From UBA4660 sp002405435 (GTDB lineage: Bacteria > Bacteroidota > Bacteroidia > Flavobacteriales_D > Sanyastnellaceae): DNA of 47,196 bases. Positions 35,353 to 44,071 of the stretch are shown piece by piece (position 1 is the stretch's first letter; each line of letters begins with the position of its first letter). The stretch is from NCBI GenBank assembly GCA_036747335.1, contig DAIOCL010000008.1:1-47196 (forward strand), read 5' to 3'. The notes under the pieces were generated by a model that saw nothing but the letters and a program-made list of their open reading frames with translations, was not told where the DNA came from and did not search any database. The position numbers and the translations under genes are program-made.

Positions 35353-37737
35353 TCACCGAACAACCACCGCGGGTCCGTTTCGGCTGATTAACCGCGTATG
35401 CGACAGATAAAGCACTGCAGCGGCGCACAGCAGGGCAGCCAACGCCAGCCAGGGTCCGTGACCGGAGCCGCCGGAATCCGTTATGGGAACAAAACCGATT
35501 TCCTGACGCCGTACCTCGCGGTATCCTTCCGGCTTTTTCTTCAATTGCTCCATATGCTGTCCCATGTAAGCAGGCCCTTGGGCGTCTGCCTTGCCCGTCA
35601 GTGCGTAGTACTCGTCAACCTCCTTCTTTTTCCGGTAATACAAACGCTCGAGGTAATCTTGCCCCTCCTGACAGGTAAAGTCACCGCTGGCCGGATGGGT
35701 GATGATGTATCGGCACTGAAAATTTTCTGTATTGGGCGTCACCTGAAACTGAAGGTCAGCCGGAAATCCTGTCCTGCCGTATCGCACATGCAGGCGGGTA
35801 AAAAAGATTGACGGGTTCTGGCTGTCACCATTAAGCCAGGAAAGACCGGCATCGACAAAATCCTGATTATAGGGAGGGTCACCAACGCAGGGATCACACT
35901 TCACCGGAGTAAATGGCGATACATTCCACGCGTATTCCAAAAACACCGCATTCCTTCCTTCCCGCTGGTAGGCCTTATTGAAAAGGTCGCGGTAAAACGG
36001 ACCGAAATTTTCGCGCACATGAAGCGGAATATTGCGGTCGGTTGGCGCCTTAACTGTGCGGTAATTCGTGCACTCTATACGTCCTGTGCGCGTAAATCCG
36101 TAAACAATCAGGTCTTGCTCACCCTGGCTGTTGGCCATACCGAGACGGATGGGCAGCATGAATTTTTCATGATCAAAAGACAACTGGATGGGACGCAGGT
36201 AGTCGAATCCCGTACCTGACACAGTATCGAGGTTCACCTTGGCTACGAAAAATTTTGTGTTGCTCCTGATGTAAGGATCCAGCACCTGAGCCGCCGACTC
36301 GGGAATCTTATACCCATTCAGCAGCAGCCAATCTTTCAACCCCGTGCTTTCCGTCGCCGAAAGGACGAGGATGTCATATTCTCCGATGGTGTAACTGGCT
36401 TCAACCGTCACACCGAATTTAACGGCGTCTGATTCATCTACACCAGCGAACTCCATTGAGGTGGCCAACTCCATGTGCAGAGCGTAACTCCTCAGCTGTT
36501 GCGCCTGGCAGGGGTTTTCATCATAATATTCCACCAGCCGCGGAGCACTGTAGGCATCGAGGGCGTCAAAAACCCTCCGGTCAACCACCTTGATGTTTTC
36601 CTTCTTGATGACTACAGGGACCGGAATGACCATGGCAAAATCCCTTACAGGGCCCTGAAAATCGTTGCTCATGGTAATGACCGTGTGGATACCGTCGCGC
36701 ACAAGGATGACTTCTGATTTATTGTTAAACAATTTGGCTTCGGCTTTGGCCACATAAAAGCCGCAAAAAGCGCTGGATTGCAGGGAAACTCCGAGCAACA
36801 GCAGGGTCGCCATGATGGCGATGCATGGATTTTTCATAGTGCTATGTATAACGGGATTAGTATGCGAGGAAAAAGCCGGTACCGGCGGGTGCAGGTTCTC
36901 AGGCCGGGGTATCCATTGAAAGCGGGCTGAGCGCACAAGCTTGTCGAGCAAGGGCACCAGCGGGGTAGCCACAAAGAGTACCCAGAAAGGCGCTGCATTG
37001 ACAAAGTGGAAATTGCCCAGGTAAAAAGCCGCGAGCGCCACTGCCGCTGCCCAGGCCCTTCTGACCCATTTGTGGTCAGGCGATGTCATGGGATCTGTAA
37101 TCATAAAGAAGCTAAACAGCCAGAGCGAACCGCTCGAGAGTTTGTGCAAGAGCACATCATGCCCCCAGCCGAGGTAGAGCACCGTGCGTGTGTATTCCAG
37201 CGCAGCCAGCGTGAGGATAAAGGCCAGTCCGGTGTCAAGCCGTTTCACACGGGCCAGCACGGCAAGTGCACCGGTACCGATAATGAAGGTCAGCAAGGCC
37301 CCACTTCCCCACTGGCCGGGTGAAATCCAGGCTTCGCCCGAGGCAATGATGATAACCACTATACCAAAATTGGCCGGATTCCACAGGTGCTTTCCGTTGT
37401 ACCTGAATACGAACTTCTGCGAGATGGCGAGCACTGCCGCAAACAGAAACAACAACGGATGGTTGGCCTTCAGCAGCAAGGAAATACCGAGTGTGGTAAT
37501 CAGGGCGCTCTTCAGCGCATGCGACGGCAATCCGGCAAAGGCAATTCCGCATGCCTGCATGGTCATCGTACCCGCAAGGGCGCAGGCGTATTTCCAGCCA
37601 TCTGCATCCCAGCCCAATGCGGCAATGCCATAGCACAGGAAACTGACCTGCGAAACAATCTGAAAATGTCGGCCGTCGGAATTTAGCCAGGCAAAGGCCT
37701 CAACCATGGGCACAAGGAGCGGATGTCTGCGTGTCAT
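35353..37737 (-). CDS. Fusion of NqrB/RnfD-like membrane protein and DUF2330 protein
   Basis: A 794-residue frame joining two modules that normally stand alone. Residues 1 to about 270 hold 8-9 transmembrane helices with NqrB/RnfD-type motifs ('NGKHLWNPANFGI', 'MITDPMTSP'), a family that carries flavin in ion-pumping redox complexes. At about residue 301 a new signal peptide begins (MKNPCIAIMATLLLLG, ATG 36837), followed by a DUF2330 domain ('FCGFYVAKAEAKLFN', 'SEVILVRDG', 'FAMVIPVPVVIKKEN') and a C-terminal helix (about residues 765-785). The join ('FSSHTNPVIHST') reads like an untranslated leader. Either the upstream stop codon was lost, or the DUF2330 protein is also made from the internal ATG. 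Start 37737. Confidence 0.8.
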   Translation of the reverse strand: MTRRHPLLVPMVEAFAWLNSDGRHFQIVSQVSFLCYGIAALGWDADGWKYACALAGTMTMQACGIAFAGLPSHALKSALITTLGISLLLKANHPLLFLFAAVLAISQKFVFRYNGKHLWNPANFGIVVIIIASGEAWISPGQWGSGALLTFIIGTGALAVLARVKRLDTGLAFILTLAALEYTRTVLYLGWGHDVLLHKLSSGSLWLFSFFMITDPMTSPDHKWVRRAWAAAVALAAFYLGNFHFVNAAPFWVLFVATPLVPLLDKLVRSARFQWIPRPENLHPPVPAFSSHTNPVIHSTMKNPCIAIMATLLLLGVSLQSSAFCGFYVAKAEAKLFNNKSEVILVRDGIHTVITMSNDFQGPVRDFAMVIPVPVVIKKENIKVVDRRVFDALDAYSAPRLVEYYDENPCQAQQLRSYALHMELATSMEFAGVDESDAVKFGVTVEASYTIGEYDILVLSATESTGLKDWLLLNGYKIPESAAQVLDPYIRSNTKFFVAKVNLDTVSGTGFDYLRPIQLSFDHEKFMLPIRLGMANSQGEQDLIVYGFTRTGRIECTNYRTVKAPTDRNIPLHVRENFGPFYRDLFNKAYQREGRNAVFLEYAWNVSPFTPVKCDPCVGDPPYNQDFVDAGLSWLNGDSQNPSIFFTRLHVRYGRTGFPADLQFQVTPNTENFQCRYIITHPASGDFTCQEGQDYLERLYYRKKKEVDEYYALTGKADAQGPAYMGQHMEQLKKKPEGYREVRRQEIGFVPITDSGGSGHGPWLALAALLCAAAVLYLSHTRLISRNGPAVVVR

Positions 37738-37875
37738 AAGGATTGATTTTTTGTGCAGTACATACAACCTTCGGGAAGGTTCATGCCTTTTTATACAGCA
37801 AACAATTTTCCTGACCGCTCAACACGGTTGAACGCGGCATTAAGGCTGCGGGAGAATAACGCAGGAAAAAACTGA

Positions 37876-40275
37876 CTACCCCGGCACCACTATACGAATG
37901 CTGCGGCTTCCGTCGCGGGCAACAGCCACATAGACACCGGGCGACCAGGAGGCAGTCGGCAAACGGGAATAACGCAGGTTATCATCCTGCCACACCTGCA
38001 CACCGGCGGCGGTGTAGATAATCCAGTCTGATGCCTGTGCACCCCTGAAGTGTAAAAAACCATCAGACCAAAAAACCTCGGGTGCGTAAGGCGCGGCCTG
38101 CGGCACCGATACCACACCGGTTTTCACCGCGATGGCGTAGTCTCCGGGCAACACATGGTGCAGGTCAAAGCGACCGGTCCAGTTGGTGGTGCTGCCAATG
38201 GTATTCAGTTCGTAGGTCGGCCATTCGGTCCAGGCCTGCGGTCCGTTGCCATCAGACTCCCTTGGCCGGTAAAGCAAGACAAGCGCATCTTCATCAAGAC
38301 CGAGTGCCTCGACCTCCGCGAAGAGCAGCGGATCAAAATCGTTGGCACCTCCGTTTCCGAAGTAACGCAGCGTCATATCGAGGTCATCACCAGCCTGCAG
38401 GTTACCATCTACACGCCACCAGCGGTCGGGCGAAATCAGGTAGTCGGTACCCGGAATGGCATGGGGAAAGTCGGCCTCACTGAGGTGGTTTTCGATGCGG
38501 ACCCACACACTGTCTGACGCCAGGGTAAGCAATTCTGTCTGGGCTTCTGCGTAGTCGAAATCCCTTGACTCCGTCTCGGTAAATACGAATTCTTCGCCAA
38601 GCACCGCCTGTGAAATGGCGTTGTTGCGGTTGAGCACAGCAGTATATATGCCCAGCGACTCCGGTACATCTATGGTAGCGGTCCATTCGCTGCCGGCTAC
38701 GATGAGGGTATCGTAGGATCCACCGGTACCCACGAGGCTGAGTTGGAGCGGCACATGGGTGTAGAGCGCATCGCTGTAGTGCCGGTGTTGTTCGACCGCC
38801 ACGGTCACCTCCGTTGCCGAGGATACACACGCTGAAATGCGAAACTCCGGATAACCCGGAGCGAAAATCCAGTTGTCAAAAAACGCGTTAAGATCGGCGT
38901 CTGTGTAGTTCTGAAAATAATCCCTGAGCCCTGTGCTGTGGATGTCGGTCCAGGCGCTGTCACTGAGAAAGTCACGGCATGCCTCAAAGAAGGCTGCATC
39001 GCCCATATAGCCGCGCAGCGTGTGCACCATGTCTGCCCCCTTGTTGTAGACATGGCTCCCGTAGGTGGCCTCATGCGGCACAGGACTGACGGGGAACCGT
39101 TGTCCATCCTGCTGGTGCGCGCGCAGGATGACATCCTTGTGGTTTTCGAGGATGTATTCGATGTATGCTTCACCACCGTAGATATTTTCAAGGAAGAGGG
39201 CCTCACTGTAGCGTGCCCATCCTTCATTGAGCCACATCTCGCCTGCGTGGTGGCAGGTAACCAGGTCACCCCACCACATGTGCGCTACTTCATGCGCCCA
39301 CAGGGTCTCCCAGGTATCAGTTCCGTCAATAGCAAAAAGCGGATAGGAAATGTTGGTCGCATGCTCCATCGCACCTCCGCCGAAGGGAACGCATACATAG
39401 CCCACCCTCGGAAAACGGTAGGGGCCATAGTCGGTTTCGTAGGCTTCGAGTGCGGGCACCAGATTAGCCATACTGAGTTTGGCATCGGTCGTGTCGGCTG
39501 CCTTCGCGGCAATCCAGATGGGTATGTCGGTTCCCTGAACGCTGGTAAACGCATCCTCTACGTGCACATAGTCTGCCACGGCAATGTTTGCCAGGTACGT
39601 CGGAATTTCCACATCGAGTATCCACTGTGTCAGGAGCGAATCAGTGCCGACCGCTTCCACCTCGGTACGCAGGCCATTGCAATAGGCCGTTTTGCCGCCG
39701 GAGGTCAGCACGTTAAATTCGTAGGTACTGCGTTCAACGAAATTGTCGAAGCAGGGAAACCAGGTCCTGCCGAAATTATGCGGATCCGCATCAAAGCCCA
39801 CACCCATGTTGTAGGCATAACCCGAGGCGAAATAAAACCCGCCCCAGGTAGTGTCGCTCACGGGTGAACCGTGGTACCAAATCTGCACCTGATAGGATTC
39901 TCCTTCGTTCAGTGCCACCGGCAAGTCAATGGAAAGCAGCGATCCGCTATGGGTGAAGGAGAGCGGAACACCCCACGCATTGCTGACCGAATCTACCGTT
40001 AGTGCGAGCAGGTCGAGGTTGATTTGGTCTATACCATCCATTTTGGAAGACAAGTCCACCACACAATGCCCGGCTATCTGCTGGGATGCCATCATGGTCA
40101 TGTCAAGGTTGATGGTGTACCGGATTACATCGAGCGTGTCGCTGCGGAGGTTTCCGGCATCTTCCATCATCGATTTGTTTGACGGACAGGCATGGGCGCG
40201 GCCACAGCGGTGCAGGTGCTGGGCGGGTGCCGCCAAAACCGTAAAAAGCAGCAGGAGTGGCAAGAGCATTTTCAT
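37876..40275 (-). CDS. Secreted M1 family aminopeptidase with T9SS-like C-terminus
   Basis: A 799-residue zinc metallopeptidase. Start 40275 gives a signal peptide (MKMLLPLLLLFTVLAAPAQ). The M1 beta-barrel domain precedes the catalytic domain, which has the substrate-binding 'GGAMEH' motif (a known bacterial variant of GAMEN), the zinc motif HEVAH at residues 328-332, and the third ligand in 'NEGWARYSEALF'. About 200 residues of beta-rich region follow. The last 75 residues ('SDGFLHFRGA', 'GVYVAVARDGSRSIRIVV') look like a T9SS sorting domain, without the YPNP start. It would trim peptides outside the cell. No gene is visible in the 138 bp after it. Confidence 0.9.
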   Translation of the reverse strand: MKMLLPLLLLFTVLAAPAQHLHRCGRAHACPSNKSMMEDAGNLRSDTLDVIRYTINLDMTMMASQQIAGHCVVDLSSKMDGIDQINLDLLALTVDSVSNAWGVPLSFTHSGSLLSIDLPVALNEGESYQVQIWYHGSPVSDTTWGGFYFASGYAYNMGVGFDADPHNFGRTWFPCFDNFVERSTYEFNVLTSGGKTAYCNGLRTEVEAVGTDSLLTQWILDVEIPTYLANIAVADYVHVEDAFTSVQGTDIPIWIAAKAADTTDAKLSMANLVPALEAYETDYGPYRFPRVGYVCVPFGGGAMEHATNISYPLFAIDGTDTWETLWAHEVAHMWWGDLVTCHHAGEMWLNEGWARYSEALFLENIYGGEAYIEYILENHKDVILRAHQQDGQRFPVSPVPHEATYGSHVYNKGADMVHTLRGYMGDAAFFEACRDFLSDSAWTDIHSTGLRDYFQNYTDADLNAFFDNWIFAPGYPEFRISACVSSATEVTVAVEQHRHYSDALYTHVPLQLSLVGTGGSYDTLIVAGSEWTATIDVPESLGIYTAVLNRNNAISQAVLGEEFVFTETESRDFDYAEAQTELLTLASDSVWVRIENHLSEADFPHAIPGTDYLISPDRWWRVDGNLQAGDDLDMTLRYFGNGGANDFDPLLFAEVEALGLDEDALVLLYRPRESDGNGPQAWTEWPTYELNTIGSTTNWTGRFDLHHVLPGDYAIAVKTGVVSVPQAAPYAPEVFWSDGFLHFRGAQASDWIIYTAAGVQVWQDDNLRYSRLPTASWSPGVYVAVARDGSRSIRIVVPG

Positions 40276-40350
40276 AGTGTAAAGAAAGCACATTCTTTCG
40301 AAGGCTGGTACAGGCAATGCGCCCTGCAACCGCAAGCATGGTCCGTCTGT

Positions 40351-40830
40351 TTACCCGCACAGATAAACCAGGTCGCACGGAGGGCAATCGAGCGCCCTGC
40401 TGAGCGAGCCCTCGGATCTTTCGTAGCCGACAACGATAGACGCGCAATGCTGTATGATGAAGGCATCGCGGAGTGTGAGCCCCTGCCGGGTGTGCATTGA
40501 AATTTTCGGGTCAAACGGACTCACGACGAGCAGGCGGCCACGCCCGATTTCCTCCATCCATGCTCCGGGCAACGCCTCAGGTATGCCGCTCGCCAGTACG
40601 AGAATAACAGGCTGGATACCGGCAAGCAGCGCATCGAACACTACTTTTTCCGGCCCTCTGAGGTTGCCGCAGATGACCCCATGGCCCGCCTCGCCCTGGC
40701 TGAGGGCCCAGCGGCAGCACGTGCGCAGCACGGCGTGGTCCGAAGTGAAACTGGACAGGAATCCCACCACCGGAATTTTGAGCAGATAGGTATTTCCGAC
40801 CGCATAGAGGCCGCTGCCGCATCGCTGCAT
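40351..40830 (-). CDS. SLOG/DprA-like Rossmann protein
   Basis: A 159-residue cytoplasmic protein with the pattern of the SLOG superfamily (related to DprA and lysine-decarboxylase-like proteins): 'PVVGFLSSFTSD', a helix, 'HGVICGNLRGPEKVVFDALL', 'GIQPVILVLASGIP', 'GRLLVVSPFDPKI', and 'RDAFIIQHCASIVVG'. Similar short proteins occur in many Bacteroidota. SLOG domains bind nucleotides or nucleotide-like ligands; the ligand here is unknown. It lies 101 bp after the aquaporin gene and before the M1 gene, so it may belong to the arsenic operon, but that gap allows separate transcription. Confidence 0.65.
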   Translation of the reverse strand: MQRCGSGLYAVGNTYLLKIPVVGFLSSFTSDHAVLRTCCRWALSQGEAGHGVICGNLRGPEKVVFDALLAGIQPVILVLASGIPEALPGAWMEEIGRGRLLVVSPFDPKISMHTRQGLTLRDAFIIQHCASIVVGYERSEGSLSRALDCPPCDLVYLCG

Positions 40831-40931
40831 AGCCGCAAGATGCCGAGGCGGAGCGAGACCCGGTGCGTTTCGGCTGCCGGATTTTCGCTATGGTCACACG
40901 TCATCGGGAATCCGGCACAGGTCGATGCGCC

Positions 40932-41561
40932 CTATCTGAGCTTCGGGAAAATGAGCCCTGCGGCTACTCCGCCGGTGACCGGTGCCAGCATATAGATCCA
41001 GAGGTGCTGCCACTGACCCGACACCAGGGCAGGTGCCAACGAGCGGGCGGGGTTCATGGATGCACCGCAAACCGGACCGGCGAATAGGGCACCGAGCAAC
41101 ACCACCGAACCGATGAGGGCAGCCACCTGGATGCGCGACGGGAGTTCTGAAGCAGCGAGGATGGTCATGACCAGAAAAAATGTAATCAACACCTCAAGCA
41201 CAAAAGCCTGCAGTGCACTGCCTGATGGCACAGTGCTTCCCAGCATCGCATCTTCGGGAAAGAGGAGCGAAAGGGTAAGACTAGCAGCGATGGCCCCGGT
41301 CAACTGGGCCATGACATATGGCAACAGGTTTTTCAGACCGAAGCTGCCTGTCATCGCCAGCGTTATGGAAACGGCGGGATTGAGATGAGCGCCGGAAACG
41401 GGTGCGAAAAGCATCACCATAGCAGCAACGACAAGGCCAAAGACCACTGCGATACCAAGCGTACCGAGGGCACCCCCGGATGCCACGTCTACTGCAATGC
41501 TGCCCGTTCCGTAGAAGACAATACCAAAAGTACCCAGTGCTTCTGAAGCTAATTTTTTCAT
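40932..41561 (-). CDS. aqpS: MIP-family aquaporin/aquaglyceroporin in the arsenic operon
   Basis: A 209-residue channel with six predicted transmembrane helices and both pore NPA motifs: 'GAHLNPAVSI' (first) and 'GASMNPARSLAPAL' (second). The N-terminus 'MKKLASEALGTFGIVFYGTG' is typical of MIP channels. It overlaps arsC by 4 bp (ATGA), so the two genes are co-translated. In Sinorhizobium meliloti an aquaglyceroporin, AqpS, replaces the arsenite pump in an ars operon and lets arsenite leave the cell; the same role is inferred here from context. The symbol is assigned by that analogy. No ArsB or ACR3 pump is in the window. Confidence 0.88.
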   Translation of the reverse strand: MKKLASEALGTFGIVFYGTGSIAVDVASGGALGTLGIAVVFGLVVAAMVMLFAPVSGAHLNPAVSITLAMTGSFGLKNLLPYVMAQLTGAIAASLTLSLLFPEDAMLGSTVPSGSALQAFVLEVLITFFLVMTILAASELPSRIQVAALIGSVVLLGALFAGPVCGASMNPARSLAPALVSGQWQHLWIYMLAPVTGGVAAGLIFPKLR

Positions 41562-41971
41562 ACGTGAGCGGCTATGAATTGGCGGCAATAGTCGCGCACA
41601 AGGTCGCGGGTGTACCGAAAGGCCTGCATGATTTCCTCTTCCGAGCCGGTCGCCCGGGCGGGATCGGGAAAGTCATGGTGAAACTTCGCAGCGCGTGAGG
41701 GCAGCACCGGACATCGTTCGCGGGCGCTGTCGCACACGGTGATGATGATGTCGAAGGGAATATGGCTATACGTATCGACATGGTTGGAGGTATGTCCCGA
41801 AATGTCTAATCCGTCTTCCTTCATCACAGCGATGGCCCGCGGGTTAACACCATGGGTCTCCACGCCGGCACTGAATACCTCGGCACGTCCGGCAGCAAAA
41901 TGACGGAGATAACCTTCGGCCATTTGGCTACGGCAACTGTTGCCGGTACAAAGCACAAGAATCTTTTTCAT
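41558..41971 (-). CDS. arsC: Arsenate reductase ArsC (thioredoxin-coupled type)
   Basis: A 137-residue protein of the low-molecular-weight tyrosine-phosphatase fold. The phosphate loop CX5R is Cys8-T-G-N-S-C13-Arg14 ('VLCTGNSCRSQMAEG'), and two more cysteines in 'TVCDSARERCPVLP' (about residues 80 and 87) form the disulfide relay of the thioredoxin-linked arsenate reductases. It reduces As(V) to As(III). Start 41971 was chosen because the earlier in-frame start adds a short, unrelated leader. Gene order is arsR, arsC, aquaporin; the 166 bp between arsR and arsC contain no gene I recognise. Confidence 0.93.
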   Translation of the reverse strand: MKKILVLCTGNSCRSQMAEGYLRHFAAGRAEVFSAGVETHGVNPRAIAVMKEDGLDISGHTSNHVDTYSHIPFDIIITVCDSARERCPVLPSRAAKFHHDFPDPARATGSEEEIMQAFRYTRDLVRDYCRQFIAAHV

Positions 41972-42137
41972 AGTCAATTGCCACAATAAGGTCGGAGGCT
42001 CCAACCGGGTTTTTAGGCATGCTTCTGCCGCACCCTTTCTATGTGTTCTCCCGGTTGTTACCTGCTTATCGTATTTTTTTTCGTTTTACTGGTCCTATCC
42101 GTTTCCGTTTAACCTGCACCCGGCCGTGCCAGCTGGC

Positions 42138-42470
42138 TCAGCAACACTTCGCAGCTGCGCCCGGCTGCACTTCAAAAAAGGCCCGCGTCAGGGCAGAGGC
42201 CTTAGCCCATTCGGCCGCATCGATGCAATAGCATACGCTGGCACCTTCAATGTCTCCCCTGATAAGGCGCGCCTTCTTGAGTTCCCTGAGGTGCTGAGAT
42301 ACCGTGCTCTGTGAGAGCGGAAGTTCGTGCACAATATCACCGCAGATGCATGCCTGTCTTTTAATCAGTAGTTTAAGGATGGCTATGCGGGCAGGATGCG
42401 CCAGGGCCTTGGCATACCGTGCGATGCGGTTATCGATTGCGGAGAACGCTTCGGTTTTTGTAACGCCCAT
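42138..42470 (-). CDS. arsR: ArsR-family arsenic-responsive repressor
   Basis: A 110-residue winged-helix protein: 'KALAHPARIAILKLL', the recognition helix 'PLSQSTVSQHLRELKKARLI', then the wing. The arsenite-binding pair lies in the alpha-3 position (Cys41-Ile-Cys43 in 'RQACICGDIV'), as in E. coli-type ArsR where a Cys-X-Cys pair binds As(III). Extra cysteines occur in 'SVCYCID' and at the extreme C-terminus ('KCC'), which could add ligands. It would repress its own operon, and release DNA on arsenite binding. A matching promoter-operator lies directly upstream. Confidence 0.93.
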   Translation of the reverse strand: MGVTKTEAFSAIDNRIARYAKALAHPARIAILKLLIKRQACICGDIVHELPLSQSTVSQHLRELKKARLIRGDIEGASVCYCIDAAEWAKASALTRAFFEVQPGAAAKCC

Positions 42471-42482
42471 AGGATCTTATTC

Positions 42483-42516
42483 ATCGCAATATTACGATAA
42501 TTTTCTGTAGCTGCAA
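42483..42516 (-). promoter_or_regulatory. arsR promoter with overlapping ArsR operator
   Basis: On the minus strand, TTG (42514-42516), a 19-bp spacer and TAATATTG (42487-42494, one mismatch from TAnnTTTG) form a promoter. A 16-bp near-palindrome, ATCGCAATATTACGAT on the plus strand (42483-42498, one mismatched pair), covers the -7 box. A bound repressor would therefore block RNA polymerase. The ArsR-operator reading is inferred from position and symmetry. Confidence 0.6.
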
Positions 42517-42649
42517 TCCTGCTCTATTCAGAACGGGGCCAGGCTGCGTATGAGGTTGTTGACGCGACCTGTAAAACTTGATTAGCTGCCCGTGCAAGCG
42601 GCCACCGGATTAACGCTTATGCGGCAAGAATTTTCTTCGGGTGCTGCCT

Positions 42650-44032
42650 TTACTTGCCGATACAAAACTTAGAAAATATATTGTTCAGCACATCGTCTGA
42701 ACTGATTTGTCCGGTGATTTCACCGAGGTGAAAAATTGTCTGCCGGATATCAACGGCGAGCAGATCGCCCGGGGTACCCTGTTCGAGGCCCTCACGAACC
42801 TGTTGCAGTGCCGAAGCGGCTGCGGTGAGGGCCGCATGGTGGCGGGCATTGGTGACTATCGTTTCTCCGGGCGAAGCAGACCACGACAACACAACGGAAA
42901 CCAGCCGGTCGCGCAGCCGGTCGAGGTGATGTCCGGTGCGGGCCGAAACGGGCATTACCTCGCCCGCCGCACTGAACCTGCTTATGATCGCTGCCTCATC
43001 TGTAGTGCCCGGGTCGCATTTGTTGGCGAGGAGCAGCATCTCCGCTTCTTTCGGAGCATGCCCGCGGATAGTATCGACAAGCCTCAATAGCATGTCTGGC
43101 GTGGTAACGGCGACATCAAACAGCAAGAGCACGAGCGAAGCCTCACCAACCTTAGACAAGGCCCGTTCTATACCCATCATTTCAATGGTGTTATCCGTAT
43201 CGCGAATGCCGGCCGTGTCGATAAAACGAAATCGGATTCCTCCCAGCGTAATCTGGTCTTCAATGGTATCACGGGTCGTTCCGGCAATGTCCGACACTAT
43301 CGCCCGCTCTTCATTAAGCAGGGCATTGAGGAGCGTGCTTTTACCGGCGTTAGGTGCTCCCACGATGGCCACGGGCACTCCGTTCCGCAAGGCATTTCCG
43401 AGCGCAAAACTGTCGCGCAGGCCTGCCGTATGTTTCAGCAATTTGTCAACCAATGCACACAGCTGCGTCCGGTCTGCAAATTCAACATCTTCCTCTGCAA
43501 AATCGAGTTCCAGTTCGACCAGCGAAGCAAAGTGCAGCAATGCTTCGCGGAGTGTGTTCAATTCCCTTGAAACCCCGCCCCGCAATTGGTGTATAGCCTG
43601 CCGGTGGGCGGCGCTGCTTTCACTGGCGATAAGGTCGGCCACCGCCTCTGCCTGTGCGAGGTCCATCTTTCCCGCAAGGTAGGCGCGCATGGAAAACTCG
43701 CCTGGTTTGGCCAGTCTCGCTCCGCGTGCTATGCACACCCCGAGCAGCCGTTGCTGGATAAACACCGATCCGTGGCACGTAATCTCCACCGTATCCTCTC
43801 CGGTAAAACTGCCGGGTGCACGAAATAACGCTACCACGACATCGTCAATTTTTTCTCCCTCTGTCGAAATCCATCCGTGGTGCAGGCTATGGGATGCTTT
43901 GTCGGACAGGGGTTTCGAAAAGATGTTTTCCACCAATGCCAGACTCCCCGGACCTGAAAGACGGATGATCGCCAGCGCGCCCACTCCGGGCGGAGTGGAA
44001 AGGGCACAGATAATGTCGTTTCCGGACTGCAT
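42650..44032 (-). CDS. mnmE: tRNA modification GTPase MnmE
   Basis: A 460-residue GTPase that, with MnmG, makes 5-carboxymethylaminomethyluridine-type modifications at the wobble uridine of tRNAs. The N-terminal folate-binding domain starts 'DIICALSTPPGVGALAIIRL', followed by the helical domain. The G domain (about 215-375) has G1 'GAPNAGKSTLLNALL', G2 'AGTTRDTIEDQI', G3 'DTAGIRDT' and G4 'NKCD'. The C-terminus ends with the conserved 'FCIGK'. Length and motifs are normal. The divergent DUF2490 gene starts 39 bp away. Confidence 0.97.
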   Translation of the reverse strand: MQSGNDIICALSTPPGVGALAIIRLSGPGSLALVENIFSKPLSDKASHSLHHGWISTEGEKIDDVVVALFRAPGSFTGEDTVEITCHGSVFIQQRLLGVCIARGARLAKPGEFSMRAYLAGKMDLAQAEAVADLIASESSAAHRQAIHQLRGGVSRELNTLREALLHFASLVELELDFAEEDVEFADRTQLCALVDKLLKHTAGLRDSFALGNALRNGVPVAIVGAPNAGKSTLLNALLNEERAIVSDIAGTTRDTIEDQITLGGIRFRFIDTAGIRDTDNTIEMMGIERALSKVGEASLVLLLFDVAVTTPDMLLRLVDTIRGHAPKEAEMLLLANKCDPGTTDEAAIISRFSAAGEVMPVSARTGHHLDRLRDRLVSVVLSWSASPGETIVTNARHHAALTAAASALQQVREGLEQGTPGDLLAVDIRQTIFHLGEITGQISSDDVLNNIFSKFCIGK

Positions 44033-44071
44033 GCGTGCGCGAAGTTAGGGGGATGAACGACATTTGCCTGA

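Noticed and set aside
37766..37781. Hairpin AACCTT-CGGG-AAGGTT as a terminator
   Set aside because: The stem is only 6 bp and neither strand has a T tract in the right place.
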